Assembly (NCBI GenBank): GCA_023150555.1
Contig: JAKLKQ010000001.1
Coordinates: 180,310 to 244,309 of the forward strand
Direction: 5' to 3'
Origin: Planctomycetota bacterium
GTDB taxonomy: Bacteria > Planctomycetota > SZUA-567 > H5-PLA8
Length of the DNA: 64,000 nucleotides
The position numbers were made by a program, and so were the translations under genes. This document shows, in pieces, positions 33,178 to 41,162 of the stretch. The notes below the pieces were generated by a model. The model did not search any database. It was not told where the DNA came from and worked only from the letters and a program-made list of their open reading frames with translations. How positions within the stretch are numbered: position 1 is the stretch's first letter; every line of letters begins with the position of its first letter.

Positions 33178-33837
33178 TCACGCCCCGTACAGGTGTTTCT
33201 TGCGGATATACGCTTCCACGTCGCGGCGCAGGTAGCCCGGGATCTTCGCCCCGTCCTTCAGGAGTTTGCGGATCGCCGTCGCGCTGACGTCGACGCGTTC
33301 GATGGGCACGACGCTGGCGCGCAGCTTGGCCTCGGATTCCTCGCCCAGTTCCGCGCGAACCTTCTCCCAGATCTCCGCGCCGATGGGCGCCTCGCGCCGG
33401 TCCGCCACGGCGAAGTCGGCCAGCTTGACCAGCTCGGGGGCCTTCCGCCAGGTGGGCAGTTCGAGCAGGCTGTCGCTGCCGATGATGAAGCGGATCTCCA
33501 CGCCCGGCCCGTAGGCGGCGCGCAGCGCCTTGGCCGTCTCGATGGTGTAGCTGACGCCGCCGCGCTGGAGTTCGAAGTCGCTGGCGTCGAGGCCGTGCAT
33601 GTTCTCGACGGCCAGGCGGCACATCGCCAGGCGGTCGGCGGCCGAGACGAGTTCCGCGTCGCGCTGCTTGTGAGGCGGCTGCGCGGCGGGCATCAGGAAG
33701 ACGCGCTGCAGCTTCAGCCCGTTGAGCACCTGCTGCGCGATGGAGATGTGCCCCACGTGGACGGGATTGAACGACCCGCCCAGCACGCCGAAGCGCGCGA
33801 GATCGCCCAGAGGCTTCGCGTCCGCCTGCTCGCTCAT
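33178..33837 (-). CDS. nadD: Nicotinate-nucleotide adenylyltransferase
   Basis: 219 aa from ATG at 33837. Makes deamido-NAD from nicotinate mononucleotide and ATP. Nucleotidyltransferase motifs are complete: GVLGGSFNPVHVGHI (GxFNPxHxGH), PAAQPPHK, IIGSDSLLELPTW and the C-terminal ISSTxIR-type element here as VSATAIRKLLKDG. No strong ribosome binding site at this start; a longer reading from 33903 is less likely. Isolated in a repeat-rich region with hairpin DNA on both sides. Confidence 0.93.
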   Translation of the reverse strand: MSEQADAKPLGDLARFGVLGGSFNPVHVGHISIAQQVLNGLKLQRVFLMPAAQPPHKQRDAELVSAADRLAMCRLAVENMHGLDASDFELQRGGVSYTIETAKALRAAYGPGVEIRFIIGSDSLLELPTWRKAPELVKLADFAVADRREAPIGAEIWEKVRAELGEESEAKLRASVVPIERVDVSATAIRKLLKDGAKIPGYLRRDVEAYIRKKHLYGA

Positions 33838-34356
33838 GAGGGCATGATACCCGCCGTCCGTTCCGCAAACTACTTCAACGCAGAGGCCTGTGGAATCACA
33901 CACCTTTCGTGCGCACTGAAAGGGCCATGTTCATGTGGCGTGGGCCTCCGTGCCCGCGCCCGCCCGCACGACGGGGCTCGGCGCCTAAGCCCTTGCTCGA
34001 CGACCGACGGGCATCGCACAGGGCTTTGCCCGCCACGCCCCGTTCATCGGCTGGAGGCGGGCAGGGACGCCCGCCCCACACGTCCCAGGCCACTTCGAAG
34101 CGTCAGGAAAGCGTGGCCGTCCAGTCTGTCTTCCATTGGATTATTCGATCCTCTCGCGTGTTCCAACTCGCCCAAAAACGAACGCATGCCGGCGCTTCGC
34201 CGGCCCGTTTTTGAGGCCTCTTTCGAACGCATTGCACAACGTGTGAATAACCAATCGAGCCGTTTCGCGGTGACGAAGCGTGTCACTCGGTGCCGCGCCC
34301 GGTCAGCGTGATTTTCCTCAAATCCCTCGCTCCCCCCGTGCACGTTGCGAACCCAC

Positions 34357-34436
34357 CGAATTTGCCCTACTTGGTGCATAATCCTCAGGTTTTTGCATGT
34401 TAATTGCACGGTGTGCAAATAGGGTTTACGTGAACG
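34357..34436 (-). repeat. Second copy of the intergenic repeat hit by the IS1-like element
   Basis: On the minus strand it reads CGTTCACGTAAACCCTATTTGCAC, then ACCGTGCAATTAACATG, then TGCACCAAGTAGGGCAAATTC. This parallels 9791-9871, and the similarity continues beyond (GGTTCGCAACGTGCA near 34336-34350). Contains the dyad TTGCAC-ACC-GTGCAA. Here the repeat is uninterrupted. Confidence 0.65.
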
Positions 34437-34443
34437 GCGAGAA

Positions 34444-34489
34444 GGCAGATTAGAGATAAGAGTTGAAAGATGAGAGATCGCGGCAGGCA
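34444..34489 (+). repeat. Purine-rich heptad repeat, copy 2
   Basis: Same block as 31571-31615 with a single base change in the second unit (AGAGTTG for AGAGATG). Ends in the same CGCGGCAGGCA. Confidence 0.7.
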
Positions 34490-34599
34490 GCGCAGGATGC
34501 GCTACTCGCGTGGCGCGGGTTTATTACCCGCGCATCTGTGGCGAAGAACAGTTCGGACGCTCAAGCTTTCGGAAGGGCAAGGACCTGCCGCGCTGAAGA

Positions 34600-34817
34600 C
34601 CGCCCCGAAGGGGCGGCAGCTGACAGCCCAGGGTGGAGCGCGGCAATGCCGCGCGAAACCCTGGGTATGCCGCGCATAGCAAAGCCGCTCTGAAGGAGCG
34701 GCACCGCTTTCACCGCGCGCAATCCGAGATCCGGTGCGGCCCCTTCAGTGTTCCCAGGGTTCCGGCACGCAAGCGCGCCTCCACCCTGGGCTATCGGATT
34801 TCGCCCCTTCGGGGCGA
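34600..34817. repeat. Non-autonomous REP composite (no transposase)
   Basis: Five hairpins in mirror order: CGCCCCGAAGGGGCG (34601-34615); CCCAGGG...CCCTGGG (34627-34665); GCCGCTCTGAAGGAGCGGC (34684-34702); CCCAGGG...CCCTGGG (34753-34790); CGCCCCTTCGGGGCG (34802-34816). The palindrome types and order match the ends of the RAYT element at 32254-32932, so this looks like a transposase-free pair mobilised in trans. Confidence 0.7.
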
Positions 34818-34920
34818 TCTTGGGTCGTGTGTTGGCGAGCGGTTCGCGGCCCTTGTCGCTTACCGTACCAGGATAGAGTAAGCTTTGGGAAGGATTGAGC
34901 TCTGCGCTCCGGAACCCACT

Positions 34921-35394
34921 ATGAACCCCGCGCGCTTCCTGCTGCTTCTGGCCGCAATCGGGCTTCTGGCCGGGTGCACGGAAAAACCAAAACCGCCCGC
35001 CGACCTAAAACAGGAAGCCATCCGAAGGGCACTCGCAATCCATTTCAAACCGCAGAATTGGCAGGACAAGCCGTGCCTGGTGAAGAAGAACGAGTTCACC
35101 GAGGGCTCGGAGTATCCGCTTGCCGGCGGTCTGCCGCCGGCGAAGATCGTCGACCTCGAGGAACTGCGCAAGCTGGCAAACGACGGCCAGCTCAGCCCGG
35201 AATGGGTCATCGTCGAAGAGTGCAGTCTCGAAGAGACGGATGGAAAGATACAGATCGAAGTTCATCTGCGAATAGTCCACGAAATACTCGACCCCAACGT
35301 ATCCTTGATCCCCCTCGGCAGCGGCAAGACTTACCAGTTCGGAGTCCAGGACGATCTGCTCATCCTGTTAAGAACACAAGAAAGAGTGGAGTAG
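34921..35394 (+). CDS. Lipoprotein, paralogue of the 37111-37665 product
   Basis: 157 aa. Lipoprotein signal MNPARFLLLLAAIGLLAGC with lipobox LAGC. The body has QNWQDKPCLVKKNEFTEG, KIVDLEELRKLANDGQLSPEW and a C-terminal strand-rich end. KKNEFT and the VxDxEExRxLAxG block recur in the membrane protein at 37111-37665, so the two are diverged paralogues with different anchors. Function unknown. A short gap (6 bp) separates it from the next gene; they are probably co-transcribed. Confidence 0.65.
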   Translation: MNPARFLLLLAAIGLLAGCTEKPKPPADLKQEAIRRALAIHFKPQNWQDKPCLVKKNEFTEGSEYPLAGGLPPAKIVDLEELRKLANDGQLSPEWVIVEECSLEETDGKIQIEVHLRIVHEILDPNVSLIPLGSGKTYQFGVQDDLLILLRTQERVE

Positions 35395-35400
35395 GCCGCC

Positions 35401-35799
35401 ATGGACCGGCAGGAAATGACCCTCCTGATCGAAAAGAACGCGGAAGAGTGCCGACAACTGCACCGCCGCATCCACGATACGTTCAAGCATCGTGACGAAG
35501 ATTCGGAGAAGAGGGACGAATGGGGACGTGCGTGTTCGGAGTTTCATGCCCACTATAACACGCTGGCATTTCCCGGCGGATACGAGGGCGCCTTCGAGCG
35601 AATTGTGAAGGGCGATCCGTACGCCATGGAAGCCGCACTCTGCTTCGTGGAAGTACGGCCCTATTTCTTTCGCTCCGGCTACATGTTCAAAGCCCTTCTG
35701 CCCAAACTGAAGAAGGCCCCGCTCAACCCGGATCAGGCCAAGCGCCTGCAGACCGTCCTGGCGGCCCTGGCCGAATGGAAAAAGACGCGCGGGAAGTAA
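35401..35799 (+). CDS. Small helical hypothetical protein
   Basis: 132 aa, soluble and all-helical. Conserved-looking core: CRQLHRRIHDTFKHRD, FHAHYNTLAFPGGYEGAFERI, YAMEAALCFVEVRPYFFRSGYMFKALL. I have an impression of similar hypothetical proteins in environmental bacteria but cannot name a domain. Six bp behind the lipoprotein gene. No membrane segment or catalytic motif seen. Confidence 0.6.
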   Translation: MDRQEMTLLIEKNAEECRQLHRRIHDTFKHRDEDSEKRDEWGRACSEFHAHYNTLAFPGGYEGAFERIVKGDPYAMEAALCFVEVRPYFFRSGYMFKALLPKLKKAPLNPDQAKRLQTVLAALAEWKKTRGK

Positions 35800-35931
35800 G
35801 TCGAGCCCTGTAGGGGCGATACGGTTTGCCTTCGAGCCTAGAGCGTCGACCGTCGATGAAGTGCACCTTGCTCACAGGCGCGGGTTGGCAACCCGCGTCA
35901 CGCGAGTAGCGCTTCCTGCGATATGCTCCCT

Positions 35932-36080
35932 GAACCGGAAACAGGAAACGGGAGACCGGAAACGCCGTTTACCGCGGCTCGGACGGAGCCTCGCCCTCCC
36001 AGAGCAACGCGATTGATTTCCGTTCGCCGTTTTCCGTTTGCTGTTTTCCGTTTTCCGCTATCTCTCATCTTTTATCTGCC
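35932..36080. repeat. Inverted GGAAACY repeats plus inverted purine heptads
   Basis: GGAAACAGGAAACGGGAGACC at 35937-35957 opposes TTTCCGTTTGCTGTTTTCC within 36018-36058; immediately after it ATCTCTCATCTTTTATCTGCC (36060-36080) is an inverted, shortened copy of the AGAGAT heptad block. This occupies most of the gap between the 35401 gene and the AraC gene. No gene seen here. Confidence 0.6.
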
Positions 36081-36095
36081 CCTCGCCCCTGTCCC

Positions 36096-37013
36096 CTAGT
36101 CGTCCGGACAGATCTCCTTCGGCCCCGCGCCGTGCCGGTCGCAGCGATCGCGGAAGGCCTGCGGCGTGACCCCCGCGTGCTGCTTGAACCAGCGCCCGAA
36201 GGCGTGGTCGATCTTGAAGCCCATGCGCCGCGACAACTCGGGGATGCTCAGCGTCGAACGCGCGAGGTACCAGCGCGCCTGCAGCAGCCGCGCGCGGCGC
36301 ACCCATTCGCGCTGCGTGACGCCCATCTCGCGTTCGAAGAGCCGCGACCAGTACGGCTTCGAGACGCGGTCCAGGTGCCCGGTCAACTCGTCGAAGGCCT
36401 CGCCCGCGTGCGGGTCCGCCGCTAGCGCCGCCGCGCGCAGCCGGTCGAGCGGTTTACTCGGAATGCGGCGGCCGCCCATCGTCAGGCGGTCGACGGGCGG
36501 CGGCGCGCCGCGTTCGGCTTCGGCGTAGAGTTCGTAGAGCACGCTCTTGAGCAGGTCCGCGCCGCCTTCGCGCCAGTGGCGCGGGCGCAGCAGCGTCCAG
36601 TGCGCGAGTTTTCCGATCGCGGCGGCGAAGAAGGCCTGGTCCGTGCAGGGCATGCCGACAGCGGGCGGGTACGGATCGTACGGCAGGGGCTTGGCACGCG
36701 GGCCGTCGCCGTCGAAGAGTTCGAAGTGCACGAACGTCGCGTCGAAGACTTCGCTGTTGGCTTCCGAAAAGAGCGTCATGCCCTGGCGCACCCACAGCAC
36801 CGCGCCGGGGTTGAACCAGGTGTCGCGCGCGCCGTCGAACAGCCAGCCACGGCCGCTCCAGACGTAGACCAGCATGTGCCCGCGCAGGTTGCGCGCCGCG
36901 CGTTCGCCGATGGACCACCGGTCCTTCGAGCGCGCGCGGATCGCGCCGTCGAAGCGCACGCGGATCTGCGCCCAGCGGCGCGGGGGATGCGGCACGAGCT
37001 TGGGCCTAGGCAT
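36096..37013 (-). CDS. AraC-family transcriptional regulator
   Basis: 305 aa from ATG at 37013 with GGAGG seven bases upstream. The N-terminal ~150 residues form a cupin-like sensing domain (YVWSGRGWLFDGARDTWFNPGAVLWV). The C-terminal ~95 residues are the paired HTH (LFEREMGVTQREWVRRARLLQARWYLARSTLSIPELSRRMGF and HAFGRWFKQHAGVTPQAFRDRC, cited by residues ~205-290). Typical of regulators of carbohydrate utilisation. It is divergent from the small-membrane-protein gene across 97 bp. Target genes unknown. Confidence 0.88.
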   Translation of the reverse strand: MPRPKLVPHPPRRWAQIRVRFDGAIRARSKDRWSIGERAARNLRGHMLVYVWSGRGWLFDGARDTWFNPGAVLWVRQGMTLFSEANSEVFDATFVHFELFDGDGPRAKPLPYDPYPPAVGMPCTDQAFFAAAIGKLAHWTLLRPRHWREGGADLLKSVLYELYAEAERGAPPPVDRLTMGGRRIPSKPLDRLRAAALAADPHAGEAFDELTGHLDRVSKPYWSRLFEREMGVTQREWVRRARLLQARWYLARSTLSIPELSRRMGFKIDHAFGRWFKQHAGVTPQAFRDRCDRHGAGPKEICPDD

Positions 37014-37110
37014 GCGGGCCTCCGGAGCGAAAAGCGGCCTCAGGCCTCTACGGCTAACCGCAAGAAAGACCCTGTCAATGCCCGCGCCGGAATAGGGTAT
37101 AATGGGGACA

Positions 37111-37665
37111 ATGGATCCGCCCGAAGACACGCCGCCGCGCCCCGCGCCCTTCCAGTTCAGCCTGCGCGCGCTGGTGATCGCCGTCTTCTGGCTCGCCTTC
37201 TGCGCCACCGTGGCGGTGCTGGTTTGCGCGAAAGCCGACTACAGCCGGGAACTTCCTCAACACGAGGCCAACGATCGCGAGCAACGCGCCCTGCGTATGG
37301 CGTTCGACGCGTACTTCAGTCCATCAGGCTGGGGGGAACGACCGCGCTACCTGAAGAAGAACGAGTTCACACTGCAACCGGAATACCGCCTGAACGGCTC
37401 GGCTTGGCCCGTGAAGGTGATCGATGAGGAGGAGATGCGCAGGCTTGCGGACGGCAAGCCGTTCGGTCCCACGTGGTCCATCGTCCAAATTTCGCGAAAG
37501 ATCCGGAAAGGCCATTACCTTGTGCACGTATCGTTTTCGACGGGGCAGGAAAAAGTTCTCGTTGGCGATTACGTATACGGAGTCATGTGGCGCGGCAAGT
37601 CCTACGAGATCGAATTCGATGGCGATTCGGCCAAGATCGTAGAGAGCGGAGGCTGGGTGGAGTGA
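37111..37665 (+). CDS. Membrane protein with RFQFSLR-type N-terminus
   Basis: 184 aa from ATG at 37111; a TATAAT-like box (GGGTATAATGGG, 37096-37107) lies just upstream. N-terminus PPRPAPFQFSLRALVIAVFWLAF is the motif (FQFSLR followed by a membrane helix) frequent in planctomycete proteins. The C-terminal part is extracytoplasmic and resembles the 34921-35394 lipoprotein in YLKKNEFT and KVIDEEEMRRLADGKPFGPTW. Two further genes with the same N-terminal theme follow (37705, 38087). Function unknown. Confidence 0.65.
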   Translation: MDPPEDTPPRPAPFQFSLRALVIAVFWLAFCATVAVLVCAKADYSRELPQHEANDREQRALRMAFDAYFSPSGWGERPRYLKKNEFTLQPEYRLNGSAWPVKVIDEEEMRRLADGKPFGPTWSIVQISRKIRKGHYLVHVSFSTGQEKVLVGDYVYGVMWRGKSYEIEFDGDSAKIVESGGWVE

Positions 37666-37704
37666 GAAGCGCCGCGCCGAGTGTGCATGAGGTATAGTTT
37701 GAGC

Positions 37705-37932
37705 ATGAACCCGCCTGAAGACACGCCCCCGCGCCGCGCGCGTTTTCAGTTCGGACTGGGCACCATGATGGCCTGGATCTTGTGGCTGGGGCTGTGCATC
37801 GCGGCGGCGGTGGCTACCGAAGGCATCCCGCGCGAGATCTTCGTCGTGGCCGTTATCTACAGCGCGATGGCCCTGGCGCTGACGATCCACCACGCGGTGG
37901 ACGAGAGCAAGCGGCGCACGGACGAGTCCTGA
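37705..37932 (+). CDS. Small membrane protein of the same N-terminal family
   Basis: 75 aa. MNPPEDTPPRRARFQFGLGTMMAWILWLGLCIAAAVA resembles the start of the preceding gene product (PPEDTPPRPAPFQFSLR), followed by a second helix (IFVVAVIYSAMALALTIHHAV) and a charged tail. Two membrane passes, both termini likely cytosolic. TATAGT just upstream (37693-37698) may be a -10 box. Function unknown; probably arisen by duplication of the shared N-terminal segment. Confidence 0.6.
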   Translation: MNPPEDTPPRRARFQFGLGTMMAWILWLGLCIAAAVATEGIPREIFVVAVIYSAMALALTIHHAVDESKRRTDES

Positions 37933-38086
37933 AGCCGCGCTTGAAAACCTTTCCCGAAATGAGCGTCGCCTTCGGCCAGCGAAATCCGCCGGTGCGCTCG
38001 TGCATCCGCGTGAAAATGCTCCGTAAATCCGGGAAGGGCGGCTGCGCCGAATCCGTTGTACCAGTGACGACGAGAAAGGAGCGCCC

Positions 38087-38434
38087 ATGGCCCCTTGTGC
38101 CATTTCGGAAGCACCGTCCGCCCCGTGCGTTGCAAGTGCAGCGCCCGCGCGGTTCCAAGTGAGTCTGGCGAGCGCCCTGCTGATCATGGTCGCCGCAGGC
38201 GGGTGCCTGTATCTGCAGATGCATCCGCCAACGCGCTGCACGGATGGTTTCGGCGAGCACCTGAACGGCTGGCCGCTGGGATTTTACTTCAAGTTCTGGA
38301 CCTCCTCCGGAATCCATTACTCCTTTTTCCTCAAAAACCTGTTCATCGACATGGTCCTGAGCCTGGCCGCCTGCGGTGCGTTGGTCGCCCCGTGCGAATG
38401 GTACATGCGACGGAAAACGACCGCGCACGAATGA
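38087..38434 (+). CDS. Small membrane protein of the same family
   Basis: 115 aa. APARFQVSLASALLIMVAAGG carries a diverged version of the RFQFSLR-helix motif; a second hydrophobic segment lies near residue 85 (FIDMVLSLAACGALVAP). Between them is a Trp/Phe/His-rich loop (LGFYFKFWTSSGIHYSFF). GAAAGGAG lies seven bases before the ATG. The stop overlaps another ATG (ATGA) that opens a fragment beginning MNEPAPPRPAPF. Confidence 0.6.
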   Translation: MAPCAISEAPSAPCVASAAPARFQVSLASALLIMVAAGGCLYLQMHPPTRCTDGFGEHLNGWPLGFYFKFWTSSGIHYSFFLKNLFIDMVLSLAACGALVAPCEWYMRRKTTAHE

Positions 38435-38481
38435 ACGAACCCGCTCCCCCGCGCCCCGCGCCGTTCCTCAAGCCGCAAGCC
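38431..38481 (+). pseudogene. Remnant of another PPRPAPF-type gene start
   Basis: From the ATGA overlap the frame reads MNEPAPPRPAPFLKPQ, the same leader as the genes at 37111 and 37705, but no membrane helix follows and the frame runs into DNA that codes for the FeeM-like gene on the other strand. It looks like the 5' end of a further family member cut off by rearrangement. An open frame continues to 41151, but its composition is that of an antisense shadow. Confidence 0.4.
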
Positions 38482-39423
38482 TCAAGACTCGACGGGCGCA
38501 AGCAGTTCCAGTTCGAGTGGCGTGTCAGTGCGGGACGCGGCGGAAGCGGGCGGCGCGGCCAAACCGAACGCGCGCGCTTCGGACCGCGACATCGCCCGCT
38601 GCTGCCGCGCCAGGAACGCCGCGGCGCGGGGCTCCTCGGCCAGCGGCAGGAACTTCGCGTAAAGCGTCCGCGCCAGGTCCGGGGAAAGGGTCCCGGCTTC
38701 GCGCGCGGCCAGCGTCTTCGCATAGAAGTCCAGGTCCAGGCGCAGCAGCACCGCCGGCGCGCCCTCCACGCGCGGGCAAGGTCGCTCGGCTCCGAACTCC
38801 TCGAACTTCAGGAAGCGGCGGTAGAAGGCCACGTGCCGTGGGTTGACCTCGATCACGAAGTCGGTGAAGTCCTTCACGCGCTTGGCGTAGATGAAGATGA
38901 GGTTGATCAGCCTGCGCAGCAGCAGCTGCGCCTGGCGGTGCTCGGGCGCGATGGCCAGCCGCCCGACTTCGACGGGGCGGCGCCCGCCGTCTCGCAGCGC
39001 GTCGATTTCGTCGCGAAAGATCGCGTCGCAGGGCAGGCCGCGCGGGCCGTCGAAATAGAGCGTCATCGTGCCGGCGGCGCGGCCGTGCGCGTCCTCGGCC
39101 AGCAGCGTCAGCGTCTCGGGATCGGCGTCGTGCTGCGCGACCAGGCGCTTTTCGCCCCCGTCCTTGGCGTAGCCGCTTTCGCGGTAGACCTCGTAGGCCA
39201 GCGCGTAGGCGCGCTGCCGCAGCGCCTTCGTGTTGGCAACCGCGACGCGGAATTCCGCCGGCGCGCCGCCTTCGGCCACCGGCAGCCGCGCAGCGGAAGC
39301 GACTTCCAGTTCCTCGCGGATCGCGCGCAGCGCGCGGCTGACGGCGCTGGCGCGGGGCGGCTTGCGCGCGTTCAGGCGCGTGGCGGCGATGCCCAGCGCG
39401 GCCTGGTCGTCGGGGTGCAGCAT
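38482..39423 (-). CDS. FeeM-like N-acyl amino acid synthase (GNAT fold), paralogue 1
   Basis: 313 aa from ATG at 39423 behind AAAGGAGG. After an N-terminal helix (ASAVSRALRAIREELE) the core is the FeeM/autoinducer-synthase-like GNAT fold: FRVAVANTKALRQRAYALAYEVYRESGY, AAGTMTLYFDGPRGLPCDAIF, RPVEVGRLAIAPEHR and DFVIEVNPRHVAFYRRFLKFEEFG (residue ranges ~65-95, ~130-150, ~165-180, ~205-230). Known FeeM enzymes join an acyl group from an acyl carrier protein to an amino acid such as tyrosine. It sits downstream of two membrane-tethered ECF sigma genes and a second paralogue. No ACP gene is adjacent, so the acyl donor is not known. Substrates are not proven. Confidence 0.72.
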   Translation of the reverse strand: MLHPDDQAALGIAATRLNARKPPRASAVSRALRAIREELEVASAARLPVAEGGAPAEFRVAVANTKALRQRAYALAYEVYRESGYAKDGGEKRLVAQHDADPETLTLLAEDAHGRAAGTMTLYFDGPRGLPCDAIFRDEIDALRDGGRRPVEVGRLAIAPEHRQAQLLLRRLINLIFIYAKRVKDFTDFVIEVNPRHVAFYRRFLKFEEFGAERPCPRVEGAPAVLLRLDLDFYAKTLAAREAGTLSPDLARTLYAKFLPLAEEPRAAAFLARQQRAMSRSEARAFGLAAPPASAASRTDTPLELELLAPVES

Positions 39424-39534
39424 GGTGTGCGCCTCCTTTATCCGTCCGTCGCGGGACAACAGTTCCCCCTGCGCCGTGCACCGGCACGGTTTGCGAATGT
39501 TCGCAGCTTCGGTTTTTCCGAATGCCCTGCGCCG

Positions 39535-41064
39535 CTACTTGCTTTTTTGCTCCGGACGGATGTTCACGCGCGGGATGGTCATACCGGGTTCCATCTTCGC
39601 GATGAGCTTGTGCGGGTCCCGGAGTTCCGCTGGGAGCTGGGCCGGCTCCAGTTCCTTGAGTTCGAGAACCTTGAGGACGATGTACTGCCCGGTGATGGCG
39701 AGGAAGCGGTCGGCGGGCCCGCGTTCGAAGTTGACGACCGTGCGCACGCCGCCGCCGGCGTAGGCGAAGGCCCAGTTGGCGGAGATGTAGTAGGTGAAGG
39801 TATCGACCTCCTTCATGTGCCAGTCAATGTGGTCGGCGACGCGCCAGTTCTTGGAGGCAACGCTCGTCTCGCCGTCGGTGATCGCGAAGCTGAAGGTGGA
39901 TGGGGCCCCCATCCGTTCCGCGAGCGGAATCTCGACTACCGTGGCCGTAACGCGGACGGCCTTGTCGCGAAGGGGCACGCGCAGCAGGTAGCACGTTTCG
40001 TCCTTGGGATCGAAGTGCAGGCCATGCACGCCCGTGCGCTTGTCCTTCACGAAGCGCGTCTTGCCGCTGAGCCGCTCGAACTCGCTCGAAAGGCGCCCTT
40101 CGAACGTCCAGCTATACCCGTACACCCCGGGCCCCGCCGCGGGCGGCTCGGTCTTCACCTCCGACTCAGACGCGGGCGCTTCCGCGGCAGTTGCGGCGGG
40201 CGCTTCCGAGAAATGGGGTTTGTCCTGGGGCGCTTGCAGCGCCCACCACGCACCGGCACTCAGCGCCAGCACGGCGGCGGCGATCCAGCCGATCCAGGCC
40301 GGCGACGACGAGACGACGGCGGCCTTCACCGAAACCGAACGCCCCGCGTCGGCCAGGCGCGCGAGAATCCCTTCGAGCAGGCCCGCGGGCGCGGCCTCGC
40401 CGCCCAGCACCGCCGCCTGCATCTGTTCGGCGCCCAGCACAGGCGCGGCGGCGGCCAGACCCGCGCGGCCCAGGCTGCCGCGCAGCTGCTCGAGCAGGTC
40501 CTGGATCGAGCGGGAGACGGAGGACTGCGGCATGGCGAGGTGCTTGCCGATCTCCTCCTGGCTCATCTCGGCGCCGAAGTACAGCGCCAGCAGGGTGCGC
40601 TGGCGTTCGGGCAGTTGGGCGACGGAGGCTCGGAGCGCGACGAGTTCCTCGCTGTCCTCCGGCACGGCCGGTGCGTTCTGCATTTCCGGCGCGGGCATGA
40701 GACGCTGTTTGCGCACGACTCGGTTCCCCTCGGCGTTCGCCTTGCGGTACGCGCGGATGCTTTCACGCGCGACGATGCGCAGCAGCCAGCTGCGCACGGT
40801 GCCATCCCCCCGGAAGGAGTCCGCGTTCGACCAGATGCGCACCAGGGCTTCCTGCACGATGTCCTCGGCGGCGTCGCGGCTGGACGTGAGATGCCGGGCG
40901 AGGTTGTAGGCGGCCTGCTGGTGGCGGGCGAAGAGTTCGGCAAAGGCGGCGCGGTCGCGCCGTTCGGCGATCGCGCGCAGCAGCGTCCGGTCTTCGGCGG
41001 CGGTGTTCGCCGTGGACGGGGCTTTCGCCATAGTCTTTGCCTTGAGGGTCGCGGTCCGGCCCAT
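39535..41064 (-). CDS. Membrane-tethered ECF sigma factor with extracytoplasmic C-terminal domain (paralogue D)
   Basis: 509 aa from ATG at 41064 (AAGGAG seven bases upstream). Sigma region 2 at residues ~40-105 (AAYNLARHL, DIVQEALVRIW, WLLRIVARESIRAYRK), region 4 at ~150-197 (LPERQRTLLALYFGAEMSQEEIG). A conserved AGLAAAAPVL patch follows, then one membrane helix near 256-277 (WIGWIAAAVLALSAGAWW). The 230 residues beyond it, starting YSWTFEGRLSSEFE, are strand-rich with Trp-rich segments and look like a LamG/jelly-roll-type domain facing the periplasm. Fusing sigma and sensor in one chain suggests release by proteolysis or signalling in cis. Same architecture as three other genes here. Confidence 0.75.
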   Translation of the reverse strand: MGRTATLKAKTMAKAPSTANTAAEDRTLLRAIAERRDRAAFAELFARHQQAAYNLARHLTSSRDAAEDIVQEALVRIWSNADSFRGDGTVRSWLLRIVARESIRAYRKANAEGNRVVRKQRLMPAPEMQNAPAVPEDSEELVALRASVAQLPERQRTLLALYFGAEMSQEEIGKHLAMPQSSVSRSIQDLLEQLRGSLGRAGLAAAAPVLGAEQMQAAVLGGEAAPAGLLEGILARLADAGRSVSVKAAVVSSSPAWIGWIAAAVLALSAGAWWALQAPQDKPHFSEAPAATAAEAPASESEVKTEPPAAGPGVYGYSWTFEGRLSSEFERLSGKTRFVKDKRTGVHGLHFDPKDETCYLLRVPLRDKAVRVTATVVEIPLAERMGAPSTFSFAITDGETSVASKNWRVADHIDWHMKEVDTFTYYISANWAFAYAGGGVRTVVNFERGPADRFLAITGQYIVLKVLELKELEPAQLPAELRDPHKLIAKMEPGMTIPRVNIRPEQKSK

Positions 41065-41162
41065 CGGAAGCTCCTTCCACGGCTTCCGAAAGCGCCGCAA
41101 CCGGTTCTATGCAGGTTTTCCTCGAAATTTTACGCCGAGACAACCCATTAAACCAAAAGAGG

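Larger units (their letters stand above)
33838..34920. other. 1.08 kb gene-free region dense in repeats
   Basis: From left to right: an inverted pair GTGGCGTGGGCCTCCGTGCCCGC (33935-33957) and GGCGGGCAGGGACGCCCGCCCCAC (34056-34080); the AT-rich repeat shared with the IS target site (34357-34436, opposite strand); a purine heptad repeat (34444-34489); and a REP composite (34600-34817). I see no credible gene. Confidence 0.55.

Noticed and set aside
31640..34820. Prophage or genomic island borders around the repeat-rich segment
   Set aside because: No integrase, no tRNA attachment site and no phage genes; the repeats are explained by REP/RAYT and other small elements.
31500..36080. Short repeats considered as a CRISPR array
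   Set aside because: Units are 7 bases long and directly adjacent or in inverted arms; there are no regular spacers and no cas genes.
38095..41151. 1018-codon open frame on the plus strand
   Set aside because: Runs antisense to FeeM-like paralogue 1 and sigma paralogue D and has the low-complexity Arg/Gly/Ala composition of a shadow. Only its first ~12 codons from 38431 resemble a real protein.
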